A DNA stretch of 64,000 nucleotides from Lonicera japonica. Taxonomy: Eukaryota > Streptophyta > Magnoliopsida > Dipsacales > Caprifoliaceae. Below, one piece after another: positions 11,076 through 21,926 of the stretch. The DNA is taken from positions 24,453,601-24,517,600 of the forward strand of contig CM038470.1 in NCBI GenBank assembly GCA_021464415.1, given 5' to 3'. The translations under genes were made by a program, and so were the position numbers. The notes under the pieces were generated by a model. It had not been told where the DNA came from, did no database searches, and saw nothing but the letters and a program-made list of their open reading frames with translations. Each line of letters opens with the position of its first letter. Within the stretch, counting starts at the first letter, position 1.

Positions 11076-12828
11076 TTCTCTTGGACTTTTCCTTTATTTT
11101 TTAATGTTACCCCACATTATCAAGGTTTTTATTTTATCATGTAGGCCTTTATCGTGACCGTTGTTTCTTCGACCTCTAATAGCATATTCGTTATCGGTAC
11201 ATGTTGATCTTGTAAATTCTTATTATGAAATGAAATTATTATCTCAAAAAAAAATTGTATTTGACAAGTAGAATAAGAGTACGATATATGATAAAATTCT
11301 CTTGTCCCATGTTTAGTATTAGTCATGATTGAATTTTAAAGTGAATTATTATTTATTTTTTGGAAAAATTTAAATAATTTTGTTAAAGAAACGAAATCAA
11401 TTAATACACAGGACAGACCCCCAAAAAGAACAACTCAACATAACGCTTCACCCTAGCTAACATACATCAAAACTAAATTAAACAACAAATCAACTCATAA
11501 ACCACACTATCAGTACAACACAATCCCTAATTATTTTACATCCATTAGAGAGGGATAAAATAACCTAATTGTTTTATTTTGTCCAAAAAAAATTAAATAA
11601 TTAGATCCAATGTTTTTATCTGATGCATAAAAGCATTAAATTATTACACTTCTAAGAGACTCGCCAATGAATACTTCTTCGCTCCAATAAAACATACAGG
11701 TAGGTAGGTATAATTAATCAACACTAAATGTGGAACCACGTTTTTCTTGGATTTTAATTTGAACATTGAAAAATCGGACTGATTCATACAATTTATAATA
11801 TGTGGTCGGTCGTCCCATAAGTAATTTGTAGAATTAATATTTCTTTATTTATTTAACTAGCAGTAATTTAAATTGACCTTATTGAAGATAACTACTTGTG
11901 TTTTACATTCTAGTTAATATTATTTGCTTTAAACTCTGGTTATGAAAGGTTTTCATCTCCCAAATGACTATTACTAAAGACTAATGACCATACGTGTATA
12001 GTTGCAACAATTAATTTGATTACCACACATAAAAAAATGTGGGATCAACTTTCAAAATATTCAATGAAACAAAGACCTACGCTAATCTGCCCACAACACT
12101 TAGTTATTACAATTTCAGTATCACGATAACCTTTAAATCACGAAACAAAAATTACAATTAAACCATACAATCACAAAATAGTTTTTCAATATGAAAACAC
12201 AATATTGAATAACCAAAGAGTAAGGATCTCAAAATCTAAACACGTACAATATTCAACCCCACAATCGATATCGTGTCAATATTAAACCATAAAAAAGTTA
12301 AGCATGTTGTCTTATTTAAGTGCAGCCCATCATAAACGAGAGGTTGTGGGTTTGAAATTGAGGAGACAATTTTCTCCACGTAATTACCAAATGGAGTATT
12401 TCACAAGAATTATAGCAGAACAAAGTGAAAACAAGTCTGTAGAGAGTTTGTAAGTGTTGGAGACTCAAGGTCAAACCACATCAGGAACATTTTCAAATCC
12501 CGTCAAGACGAGCCTCAAATCTTTTAAGGCGTAGCTGATAAAGAAAGGTTACCCCCATTTCATAACCCACTATATTATCCATTTCCTATTAAATTTGCAC
12601 AATTGTTTTTCAATTATATATATACATGCCCATTGCCCAGCCATATATATATTATACCTAGATTTTTTAAAATTAATCAGGAGTAGGACCACACCCACGT
12701 TGGCCAACGCAACAACTCATATTAAATCCGCATAACCAAATTAAGGACCACCCATGTTTAACACAACAAAATAAACATGCATGCACCAAATCCTTTCCTC
12801 CTTCCTGCACAACTACACACATAATGTC
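11076..12828. other. Upstream intergenic region of subtilase
   Basis: AT-rich sequence with no conserved coding region. A short stretch at about 12310-12370 (AGAGGTTGTGGGTTTGAAAT) weakly resembles an RNA polymerase III B box and could be a SINE remnant. The last few hundred bases presumably hold the subtilase promoter. Confidence 0.45.
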
Positions 12829-12836
12829 TATAAATA
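12829..12836 (+). promoter_or_regulatory. TATA box of the subtilase gene
   Basis: TATAAATA lies 85 bases before the subtilase start codon. Transcription would begin roughly 25-35 bases downstream, giving a short leader of about 55-65 bases. Position and match to the plant consensus are good; it is otherwise untested. Confidence 0.65.
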
Positions 12837-12920
12837 CACACACTTTGTTGCTGTTGTATCTCACCACTACCATATATTCTAAAGCTCTTTAATATTCATT
12901 CACAACACAAGCTATAGATC

Positions 12921-15182
12921 ATGGCTTCCCTTTTCCTTCTCACTCTCACTGTCACTTGCATGTTTAGCCTTTACCCCTCTATAGCTCTGGACCCAAAAAT
13001 TTCATTGCCAAGGAGTGAAAATGAAGACCTTGAATTACATTCATCAGGTATGAGTGTCACAAACAATACCCATCTGCAAAATTACATTGTCCATGTAGAT
13101 TTGCCATATGGTAAAGCCGATTCCCTTCCGTTCCAAGAGCTAGAAAGCTTGTATTACTCGTTTTTGCCGTCAACAATTGCCCACGCCCAACGCAGAACAC
13201 GCATGGTTCATTGCTACCGTCATGTATTGTCGGGCTTTGCAGCAAGATTGACACCGGAGGAAGTCGAATCCATGGCAAAGAAAGACGGGTTTGTGTCTGC
13301 AGCACCCGAGAAAGTTTATTCCTTACACAGCAGTCGTAGCCCTACCTTCTTAGGATTGCAACAAAATACAGGGTTATGGGGGGACTCGAATCAAGGGAGG
13401 GGAATGATTATTGGAGTCCTGGACACGGGAATTGCTCTAAACCACCCTTCGTTTAGCGACAATGGAGTTCCACCACCGCCAGCAAGATGGAGAGGGAGGT
13501 GTGATCTCCCCAGCACAACCTGCAATAATAAATTGATTGGAGCGAGGACCTTTTTTGCTGGTGATACACCGGAGGACACAAACGGGCACGGGAGCCACGT
13601 AGCAGGCATAGCAGCAGGTAACTTTGTGAGTGGGGCCAATGTATTTGGTCAAGCAACTGGTACAGCTAGTGGCATTGCACCTCTTGCTCACTTGGCTATC
13701 TACAAAGTGTGTTCCACAACAGCATGTCCTGGAGCAGCAATATTGGCAGGAATGGACGCCGCAATTGGTGACGGCGTTGATTTGGTTTCTATGTCCATAG
13801 GTGCTGGTTCAACCCCTTTCTATAATAGCGAACTTGCTATTGGCACATTTTCGGCTATTCAAAGAGGGATTTTCGTAAGTTGTTCCGCTGGAAATAGGGG
13901 GCCAACTACAGCTTCATTATCAAATGAATATCCGTGGGCTCTCACTGTTGGTGCTAGCACTATTGATAGAAATATAAGGGCAACAGCGGTGCTTGGAAAT
14001 GGGGTTGAACTCAATGGGGAGTCACTTTCACAGCCTAATAATTTTCCTTCAACATTGTTGCCTCTTGTCTACCTCGGTAGGACTGGAAATCAACAAGCTG
14101 CATGGTGCTTCGCAAACGCATTCAACAATGTTAATGTCAGAGGAATGGTGGTATTGTGCGATGATGGCGGTAACATTGGAAGAGTAGCTAAAGGGCAAAA
14201 TGTGAGGAATGCTGGTGGCGCTGCCATGATTCTCGTGAATGAAGAAATCCACGGCGACAGTATTCCTGCAGAAGCGCACGTTCTCCCAGCAACACTTGTA
14301 AGTTACAGAGATGGGACAACAATCAAGACCTATATAAACACAACTCCATTACCACAAGCAACTATTTCATTCAGAGGAACTATATTAGGGGTAAATGGTA
14401 CACCAGAGGTCACTTCGTTCTCTTCAAGAGGTCCAAACCAAGCCAGCCCAGGCATTCTAAAACCAGACATTATTGGCCCTGGTAGAAACATTCTAGCTGC
14501 ATGGCCGTTTTCTGTTGATGGCACCACCACAGGAGCAACATTTAACATTATTTCAGGCACATCAATGGCTTGCCCTCATTTAAGTGGAACTGCGGCCCTT
14601 CTGAAAACCATGCACCCAAGTTGGTCTCCAGCGGCCATTAAGTCAGCTATTATGACTACCTCCACCTTGTCCAACAACGATGGCAATGCTATTAAGGCAA
14701 ACTATTATGAGCTTGGAGCTGGCCAAGTCATCCCATCAATGGCGAACGATCCAGGGTTAATTTACGACATTCAACCAGATGATTACATTCGTTACTTGTG
14801 CGGATTAGGTTACACGAACCAACAAGTTAGCACTATCGCACGACGCTCAATAAGCTGTTCACCTGGATTCTCGATACCTGAAGCTCAGCTAAACTATCCT
14901 TCATTTACGATCAGGCTCACGTCTTTTCCTCAGTCATATACGAGAACGGTGACTAATGTTGGTGATGCCATTTCATCGTACACTGTGACAGTCACTATAC
15001 AACCACAAGTTAATGTAGTTGTCACTCCGAATAGGCTCGACTTTACCAGGGTCAACCAACAACTGACATATACCGTGACTTTTAGCCGAGCTGTGACCAC
15101 CCCAGCAATTTTGCAAGGATTTTTGACATGGGCTTCATCTAGGCATGCTGTTAGGAGCCAGATGTCTGTAACATTGGCTTGA
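12921..15182 (+). CDS. Secreted subtilisin-like serine protease (plant SBT1-type subtilase)
   Basis: A 753-residue intronless frame with the full plant subtilase layout. Residues 1-22 are a hydrophobic signal peptide ending SIA-L. An I9 inhibitor propeptide spans about 54-136 (YIVHVD to VYSLHSSRSP). The S8 catalytic domain follows. The catalytic residues are present: Asp168 (VLDTGI), His223 (NGHGSHVAG), oxyanion Asn325 (SAGNRGP) and Ser548 (GTSMACPH). A PA-type insertion lies at about 378-475 and an Fn3-like C-terminal domain at about 655-753 (TVTNVGDAISSYTV). N-X-T sites occur at 48, 473 and 492. The enzyme should be secreted and self-processed, cleaving proteins in the cell wall or apoplast. 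Length and lack of introns fit SBT1. Small departures from consensus are GHGSHV for GHGTHT, SAGNRGP for SAGNSGP and SMAC for SMSC. Substrate and paralogue identity cannot be read from the sequence. It is the only gene here that looks functional. Confidence 0.95.
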   Translation: MASLFLLTLTVTCMFSLYPSIALDPKISLPRSENEDLELHSSGMSVTNNTHLQNYIVHVDLPYGKADSLPFQELESLYYSFLPSTIAHAQRRTRMVHCYRHVLSGFAARLTPEEVESMAKKDGFVSAAPEKVYSLHSSRSPTFLGLQQNTGLWGDSNQGRGMIIGVLDTGIALNHPSFSDNGVPPPPARWRGRCDLPSTTCNNKLIGARTFFAGDTPEDTNGHGSHVAGIAAGNFVSGANVFGQATGTASGIAPLAHLAIYKVCSTTACPGAAILAGMDAAIGDGVDLVSMSIGAGSTPFYNSELAIGTFSAIQRGIFVSCSAGNRGPTTASLSNEYPWALTVGASTIDRNIRATAVLGNGVELNGESLSQPNNFPSTLLPLVYLGRTGNQQAAWCFANAFNNVNVRGMVVLCDDGGNIGRVAKGQNVRNAGGAAMILVNEEIHGDSIPAEAHVLPATLVSYRDGTTIKTYINTTPLPQATISFRGTILGVNGTPEVTSFSSRGPNQASPGILKPDIIGPGRNILAAWPFSVDGTTTGATFNIISGTSMACPHLSGTAALLKTMHPSWSPAAIKSAIMTTSTLSNNDGNAIKANYYELGAGQVIPSMANDPGLIYDIQPDDYIRYLCGLGYTNQQVSTIARRSISCSPGFSIPEAQLNYPSFTIRLTSFPQSYTRTVTNVGDAISSYTVTVTIQPQVNVVVTPNRLDFTRVNQQLTYTVTFSRAVTTPAILQGFLTWASSRHAVRSQMSVTLA

Positions 15183-15214
15183 AGTTGAGGAGATGTGTGG
15201 AGGTTCTAGCAAGG

Positions 15215-15220
15215 AATAAA
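15215..15220 (+). terminator. Polyadenylation signal of subtilase
   Basis: AATAAA occurs 33 bases after the stop codon, followed by a second AATAAA-like hexamer at about 15226. This is the expected near-upstream element for 3' end formation. Confidence 0.6.
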
Positions 15221-15634
15221 ATTAAAATAAATGTCCTATGTATTATAATAAATTGGATTCATTCCACTTTCTAAAATAATAATTAAATAAAGAGATCAAA
15301 TGTACGTTTATTACCTTTTTACCACCGTGTTATCCCCTTATTAGCATAATTATCAAGCCAATATAGGTGATCAATTAAGTAAATTTTATTAAGTAAATGA
15401 GTATATAAATTTTTATTTTTTTTGGTGGAATTATTGTTTTTTTTTGGTGGAAATGAGTATATAAATTTTATGAACTAAAATGAGCTACATATAGTACCGT
15501 AAATTAGAAACTTATCCGAGTTTGAATCCTGCTCACCTATTTGGAAAGTGAATATTTATACCAAAGACATCATTGTACGGTAAATTAAGCCAAGAAAGAT
15601 TGACAAAAATATTCTATACTAGAAATTAGGTAGA
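15221..15634. other. Intergenic, nothing firm
   Basis: AT-rich DNA. GAGTTTGAATCCTGCTCACC at about 15518-15540 resembles a polymerase III B box, and could be a SINE trace, but no A box or tail is convincing. Confidence 0.35.
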
Positions 15635-16222
15635 AGGTCTTACTACACATTGATTTTTATCAAAACTCCAATGAATAATATTTTTTTGAATGAGGGGCCT
15701 ATTTTTAATTGGCAATTAGTGTAAGAGGCCTATTTTATTTTATATTTTAAATGAAGGTATTTGAATAAATTTAAATATTATTTAATTAATAAAAACATGT
15801 TATATATTACCTAAATTACCCCCTCTTTATGAAATTTGCACAAAAAATATGAATATTGCAATGAAATATGGACTGCAATATGAACTTTGCACTAGAAATA
15901 TGGACTGCAAAGTTCACATTGCAGTAAAATATGGACTGCAATATGAACTTTGCACCAAAAATATGGACTGCAAAGTTCATATTGCAGTAAAATATGAACT
16001 GCAAAGTTCACATTGCACTGAAATATAGACTGTAAAGTTCATATTGCAATCCATATTTTAATGCATATTGGTATTTTTTAGTTTATTTTAAGGGTTGGGA
16101 TGTCATTTTATAATGAAAAAAAAAACAAATGTCATATTATTAATAAAATAAAAAATAGGCCCTTTATTTACAAAAAAATTATTCATTGGCTTTAGTGTGA
16201 AAATCTTTCTGTAATAAGACCT
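15635..16222. mobile_element. MITE with about 80-bp TIRs and hairpin core
   Basis: The left end (AGGTCTTACTACAC..CCAATGAATAATATTTTTTTG..GGGCCTATTTTTA) is an inverted repeat of the right end (complement reads AGGTCTTATTACAG..CCAATGAATAATTTTTTTG..GGGCCTATTTTTT). There is no coding sequence. The centre is built from short self-complementary units. It lies about 450 bases downstream of the subtilase stop codon. Target duplications are unclear, so the class (Mutator-like or other) is open. Confidence 0.75.
15836..16055. repeat. Alternating inverted short repeats
   Basis: Units such as ATATGGACTGCAAAGTTCA, TTGCAGTAAAATATGGACTG and TGCAATATGAACTTTGCAC alternate in direct and inverted orientation at roughly 30-45 base spacing, giving many possible stem-loops. 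Confidence 0.75.
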
Positions 16223-17457
16223 TTTTTTTAATTGTCCCTATTCTATATTGTAAAGGACCATGATCAGCACAAAGTTTTCCTCAGAACCCTCCCTATCTAA
16301 AGACTCATAATGGTGTATAGTGAATATGGGCGCTTAGATATATATTCTCTCACATTAAAACATCAATCGCATTAAAACATGAAATCAATCACAATATAAC
16401 ACACAAATGCAACAAAAAATACTCTCAGCACACTTGAACACGACTTTTCTCTATATATATTTATAATCTAGGGATTTATAGACTTAACACTCCCCCCTTT
16501 TCTTTCCCATCAATAAGCCTATATTTGTAATTATTCTCCGCACCAAATTTACATTTCGCTAGACCCATTTTCTGATATAAATAGTTATTTTATATATAAT
16601 TTATGTTTTCATAATAATTGTCAATGGTACGATGAAGTCGCGCTAAATAAAGTGCTACGAACTCAAATAGTTATTAAGGTTGTGCAAGCCTAGGCCCCAC
16701 TCCATCTCCATATCTAATTTTCTATCTCCTAACATTTTTTTTCCTTCTCTTATTTTCCGTTCCCTCTCCCCCACATCTCTCGTTCTCTCTCTCTCTCTCT
16801 CCATTATTACCACCTTCCCATATATTTAACCCCACTTTTAACATATAGCCCACCAATTAATCCAACTCTTCACTCAAAGCCTTCCAAGTCAAAAACACAT
16901 ATTTCCCAGATCCAATTCTCATTTCTTCTTCGTTCATTTCTTTCTTGCTTTGCTCCTATGAATCCATCCATTCAGCAAAAGCAGAAGAAAGAATAACACA
17001 AAACAGAAGTCCGACAATTAGGCCAGTCCGGCCGAGCAGCTAGGCAGTGTTCTTGGTGGCGAGGAGTTGGGCATTTGCCAAACTCCATTTTATTTTCTTG
17101 CATTATTTTCTATTTATCCACTTGAGATTTTTATTGGTAGGATAGAAATTGTGAGATATATACACGGGGAAAGAATGAAGTATTAAAGGGTGAAGTCTCT
17201 GTGTTAATTCTTTCACTTCATATCAGAGATATATTTGGAACCATTTATATTGTTTGTTCATCTCTCTTAACATGCTATGCTAATTAATCTCCATTTTAAA
17301 GAAAGAGATGAAGTCGCACTTTTATTTATGATTTAAATTATATTATTATTGGACAATTTATACCCATTTGTAAACTTTCTTTAAAAATTAAGTTTTGGAT
17401 CACACTACATACTATAAGTGTTCCGTATACAATAGGTATCCTGTATTTGGTCTTTAT
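16223..17457. other. Intergenic; possible gene-leader remnant
   Basis: No conserved protein is visible. Between 16690 and 16990 the sequence is C/T-rich with a CT microsatellite (about 16780-16802), and a 12-codon frame starts at 16958 and is stopped at once. This resembles the 5' leader of a plant gene whose body is missing. A 24-base near-palindrome (GGAGTTGGGC..TTTGCCAAACTCC) is at 17064-17087. Confidence 0.35.
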
Positions 17458-17530
17458 TGTTAAATTTCGGAGCATCCAACCTAAAACCAATTGGCAATAA
17501 GTGGAGTAGCCCAAACAGCGGGGATTTATT

Positions 17531-17542
17531 CCTTTGATACCA
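17531..17542 (-). other. Primer binding site of the TRIM
   Basis: On the minus strand TGGTATCAAAGG directly follows the LTR end TCTAACA. TGGTATCA is the usual complement of the 3' end of initiator tRNA-Met used by many plant LTR elements. Confidence 0.75.
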
Positions 17543-17663
17543 TGTTAGATTTCGGAGTATCCAACCTAAAACCAATTGGCAATAAGTGGAGTAGCCCCTT
17601 AGATCTTATATATTGAATTATGATTATCCACTCTCCACTCTTCCACTACACCAACAAGGCTCT

Positions 17664-17990
17664 TGGGCGACGTAGTCAATAGAATACGTCGCCTAATAAT
17701 ATCCTAGGCGACGTAATAATGGTACGTCGCCTAATATAATCCTAAGCAACGTAGGTATATAATACGTCGCCCTATATAATATGAAGCGACATAGGTATCC
17801 ATTACGTCGCCTTAGATTATCTAAGGCGACATACGTAAATTCACACGTCACCCAAAAGCTGTTGACCACCAACACTTTTAAGTGGCGGTCAACAGGGGGT
17901 TTGACTGACTTTTAAGCGACATATAAACTATAAGTACGTCGCCTAATATTTCTCTTGGGCATCGTATATATAGTTTCTACGTCGCCTAAG
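17664..17990. repeat. CACTA left subterminal repeats
   Basis: At least a dozen copies of the 11-base motif TAGGCGACGTA or its complement alternate in orientation. In related En/Spm elements such motifs are binding sites for the TNPA-type protein and organise the transposition complex. Confidence 0.9.
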
Positions 17991-18017
17991 ATCCTGTCAT
18001 CTTTATATCAGAACCTC

Positions 18018-18790
18018 TCCTCCATTTTCGGGGTTGCTATGTTTTAGAGCTACTTTGGGCGATTTTCGCGATTTTGAAAGTGAAAATCAACATCATTTCC
18101 CTCATTAAAGGCTTGTTTGATCTTTAGGTAATCTATCTCTTATTAATATTAATTATTCATTAATTTTTGTGTTTATATAGATATTGTGTTTAGTGTAGAA
18201 AATTTGTAATTGGTGTTGAAGATATAGTATTGTTGTTAGTTGTTGCCCCTATTTGATGTCTAGGTTAGTACTACGTTGCCTAAGAACATGCCATTTTCGG
18301 TTTTAGAGTTAATTTGGGCAATTTTGGAGATTTTGAAGGTGAAAATCAACATCATTTCCCTCACTAAAGGCTTGTTTGATATTTAAGTACTCTATCTCTT
18401 ATTAATATTAATTATTTACTAATTTTTGTGTTTATATATATTGTGTTTAGTGTAGAAAATGTGTATTTGGTGTTGAACATATAGTATTATTGTTAATTTT
18501 TGCTCCTATTTGATCTCTACGTTCGTACTACGTCTCCTAAGAACATGCCATTTTCAGGATTGATGTGTTTTATAGTTAATTTTGGCGATTTTGAAGGTGA
18601 AAATCAACATCATTTCCCTCATTAAGAGCTTGTTTGAACTTTAGGTACTCTATCTATTACTAATATTAAAATTTTTACTATAAATAGATATCGTATTTAG
18701 TGTAGAAAATGTGTATTTGATATTGAAGATATAGAATTGTTATTAGTTGTTGCCCTTTTTTTATATATACGTTAGTATTATTCTTAGTTG
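18018..18790 (+). repeat. About 258-bp tandem triplication upstream of TNP2
   Basis: GTGAAAATCAACATCATTTC recurs at about 18080, 18339 and 18597, each followed by CCTCAYTAA..GCTTGTTTGA, CTATCT..TTAATATTA and a GTGTTTATATA-like stretch. The units are 258-259 bases long. Each carries a leader-like exon piece and possible splice donor (TTTAGGTA), so this is probably the triplicated 5' leader or promoter of the transposase gene. Confidence 0.8.
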
Positions 18791-18854
18791 TTGGAAATTT
18801 TTAAGTTTGTAATTATTTCTCATATGACAATGATCGAAAATGAATAAGAACTAG

Positions 18855-21800
18855 ATGAAATGCTCAAGAGGTTCAACGGAATTCATTGTGGGGCTAATGG
18901 AGTTCTTAGAGTATGTACGAGAAAATGGCAACAGTTCGACTGGATTGTATCCATGTCCCTGTAAAAAATGTTTCAACATGGGCCAACAGGTGACATTAGA
19001 TGAAATATACATCCACTTGACCAATGCGGGTATAATAGAGTCATATACAGTATGGAACCTACACGGGGAAATTCTAGAGACACCTTCGCAATGGCAAGAA
19101 GAACAGAACCAGGCGTTTTCGAGTAACCCGACCATGGACTTCGTACAAGATGCTTTTCCTTTTCGTGAATCGTATGATCACGCTGGCGTTGAAAATGCAT
19201 TTCATGCCGACCCTGTCGCCAAAGAAAATTCGATAGCATATCAACGTCTCTTAGACGAAGCAGTGACTCCACTGTACGAAGGTAGTCAAGTCACAGCGCT
19301 AGCTTTAATGCTTAGATCGCTGCAGCTAAAATAGAGTTGCAATATGACAGACACATCCTTCAACAAGTGGGCTGCTGAAATTAATTACATGTTGCCTGAA
19401 GGGAACAAGTACCCCGACTCATACAAAGTTATAAAAAAGGCCTTAAAGAAGATCGGCATGGGTTACGAGGTCATCCACGGGCGTTACTACGGCTGCTACT
19501 TGTTTTATATGGAAGGGTAAAGACCTAGATCAATGTCCCATTTGCAGTGAGTCAAGATGGGAAGAAGAATATACAGGCAATGGCAAACGGATTGCCCGGA
19601 AGACGGTTCGGTACTTCCCATTGGCACCGAGGTTGTAGCGTTTGTATAGTTGCAAACATATTGCAAAGGAAATGCGGTGGCATAGGGAAAGAAGAGAAGA
19701 TACTGAATATCTTAAACACCCAGCGGATGGAGAAGAATGGAAGGATTTTGACAGTTGACGTATATATTTAGAGTTCGTACGCATACAATTTACTAAACTG
19801 TTAGTTTAATTATTTTCATATTAAGGAATTTGTCTCGTCATGTTACAGGTGGCAACCGCAATTTGCCGCCGACATTAGAAACGTACGTCTTGCTCTAGCA
19901 TCAAACGGGTTCAGTCCGTACTCTACTATAACGGTTTGTTAGAGTGATATACTAAAAGCCATAATTTTCTTGTTGGTTTGGATATGTTACAAACTTGGTT
20001 TTGCTATTTTAATGAGAATCTGTATAGGCAATGGTTGCATTATATTAATTATTTAAATATTGTGCATGTGTGTCTTTTATTCCATAGAGTAGATGATTTG
20101 GTGTGTAGAGTATAGCTTACACACAGAAGATCTTATCATCGGTTCTTGTAGAATATAAGTTTAATGGTTCACAGTCTTAGATGGAATTGGACACCCATCG
20201 GTAGGATTTTAGCACAAGTTTTAGTAGTTTATCTTAACTACAGAAAATGGTATAGTTTTAACTCGTTGTGCTAGTACACTTTGTGTGTATTGAATAGGAC
20301 CAGTTTAGGTTAATTGTTTTTATACTGACTATATAAAACAATTTAAAATCCCATGGTTATTATGATTACTTATGCTCTTAATCTTGAAATAATTAATAGA
20401 CATATATATGTAGTGTTTGTTGTTTTGACTCAATATGAGTGAGATTCATTTATGGATCAATAATCTTCGTGAATTGGATGACGACACTATATGTATGATG
20501 AATATTAATTATTGATGGAATCCACGTCCCGGTATAGGGATTGATGATAGCCCCTTGAGAAGCTTATAAGTTTTGATCCTGTCAAACCCTGCAGGTGGAT
20601 TATGTTAATCCGACATGTCAAATAAGTTAAGTGGTAGGCTCAAGGATTAAGAAGTTATTTAAATATAATTGTCAGTAATTTAATTTAAATGACAATTATC
20701 TGTAATCTTAACGTGGGGAGAATAATAAGGAGCTCAAATTATAATTTTAAGATAAGGACGGGAGTGAAATTATAATTCTTTAGTGGTGTGAATTATAATT
20801 TATGGAAGGAACTAATTCATAATGGAATTAGGATTCCAACTTTCCATAGGAAGCCCAAACACTTATTTTTCCTTAAGGTCCCTATCGTAGCCTTATATAT
20901 ACACCGGCCTAATCTCTTCTTATAATAACAATAATTCTCATGAGTTAGGATTTGTTCTATTAAGAGAAGAGAAAATCTTGGTGATACCGTAGCCCACACT
21001 CGGTGCAAGATTTGATGGCGGAAGGAATACGATAGAAGATCTTTAGGTTTTTCGTCACAGCAGTCGTAAATCAATCGTAACTTTTGATCCCACCGTTGGA
21101 TCGGACTGATTTTTGGATATGTGGTTCGGAACACAAAGTTACTTTTATGACGCAAAAAATCAAGACGATCAGAAGTCGTTTCGGTTGCGAAAAAAATTAA
21201 TTTTCGCAGCCTAGCAAGAATTAAAAAAATCTGACCAAATCGCAATCTAATGCTTTCAAACCCTAGTCTCCTCATATGGATCCTCTACATGATCCACAAA
21301 GGTGAAATCCCTTTATTCTTATAGGGTTTTAGCATAAGTTTTTTTTTTTCAATCTATACGCAATATCAAACGATCCTGTATTTATGTCTCCATCAGGTTC
21401 CCTACAGCTGCTGGCCTGTTATTGCGATGCCTTATAATTTGCCGCCTTCGTTATGTATAAAGAAGGAGTTTAACATTCTAGTCTTACTAATATCCGGCCC
21501 AAGAATCCGGGAAAGACTCTGAATGTGTTTATGAGACCACTATTTGATGAACTTAAGATGCTGTGGGAGACGGGGGTTTCAACTTGGAATCGATACGGTG
21601 AAGTGGCATTCAACATGAGGGCAGCCGTTATATGGACCATCAGCGACTTTCCAGGACTAGGAATGTTGGGAGGTATTCAGACAAAAGGATACAAGGCATG
21701 TCTCATATGTTTGGACGATTTTGTTGCGGTTCATAATAATTGAAGGATGTCATACCAGGGCGTGCGTAGATGGCTATCCGAAGATCACCCTTATCGGAGG

Positions 21801-21890
21801 CAATCAGAAAGGTTTAATGGGGAGCCAGAGCTCAAACCCGCCCCACAAAGAAAGTCTGCACATCAGGTCTTGAAGCTACCAACAGTTTTC
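18855..21890 (+). pseudogene. TNP2-type CACTA transposase (broken, truncated)
   Basis: The N-terminus matches the transposase-associated domain (FLEYVRENG, LYPCPCKKC, DEIYIHLTNAGIIESYTVW; codons 1-75). The TNP2 core then follows: DTSFNKWAAEINYMLPEGN (about 19350), a DQCPICSESRW-like stretch, MRWHREREED, WQPQFAADIRNVRLALAS (about 19850-19905). After a nested solo LTR come SCWPVIAMPYNLPP, a GKTLNVFMRPLFDELKMLW stretch, FNMRAAVIWTISDFPG, and GIQTKGYKACLICLDD (21405-21715). Stops occur at several places, and the gene ends near 21890, so the usual downstream DUF4218 and DUF4216 regions are missing. The protein would be the catalytic transposase in the nucleus. The call is secure; the gene is certainly non-functional. 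Confidence 0.9.
19937..21395 (+). mobile_element. Copia-type solo LTR inside TNP2
   Basis: The insert begins TGTTAGAGTGATATACTAAA and ends TCTCCATCA. GGTT is present on both sides (19933-19936 and 21396-21399). Removing it with one GGTT restores the TNP2 reading frame. It is 1.46 kb, has no coding domains, and contains a TATA-like TTATATATACAC at about 20892-20903 followed by a leader region, as expected of a plus-oriented LTR. The strict 5-bp duplication is imperfect (CGGTT against GGTTC). Confidence 0.85.
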
Positions 21891-21926
21891 CTTACCCTCA
21901 GAATTCTTTTATTGCGTTATGATAAT

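Noticed and set aside
12310..12370. B-box-like AGAGGTTGTGGGTTTGAAAT, possible SINE or tRNA
   Set aside because: There is no convincing A box, no poly(A) or T tail and no target duplication. A tRNA fold is not supported.
13057..14560. Several open frames on the minus strand (and other plus frames) within the subtilase gene
   Set aside because: They are shadows of the subtilase coding sequence, with no conserved motif and no independent signals.
15510..15545. GAGTTTGAATCC as a second SINE-like B box
   Set aside because: The flanking sequence gives no A box or element ends.
16958..16996. Short 12-codon frame as a gene or regulatory uORF
   Set aside because: It stops at once, no main frame follows, and chance occurrence is likely in a C/T-rich leader-like stretch.
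17064..17087. Near-palindrome GGAGTTGGGC..TTTGCCAAACTCC as a microRNA precursor
   Set aside because: The stem is only about 11 base pairs and does not match any microRNA I know.
17664..17990. Regularly spaced short palindromic repeats resembling a CRISPR array
   Set aside because: The repeats alternate in orientation, have irregular spacing, occur at both ends of a CACTA element and are plant transposase binding motifs.
20817..21275. A 152-residue minus-strand open frame
   Set aside because: It lies wholly inside the Copia solo LTR, opposite its TATA box and leader, and shows no recognisable domain.
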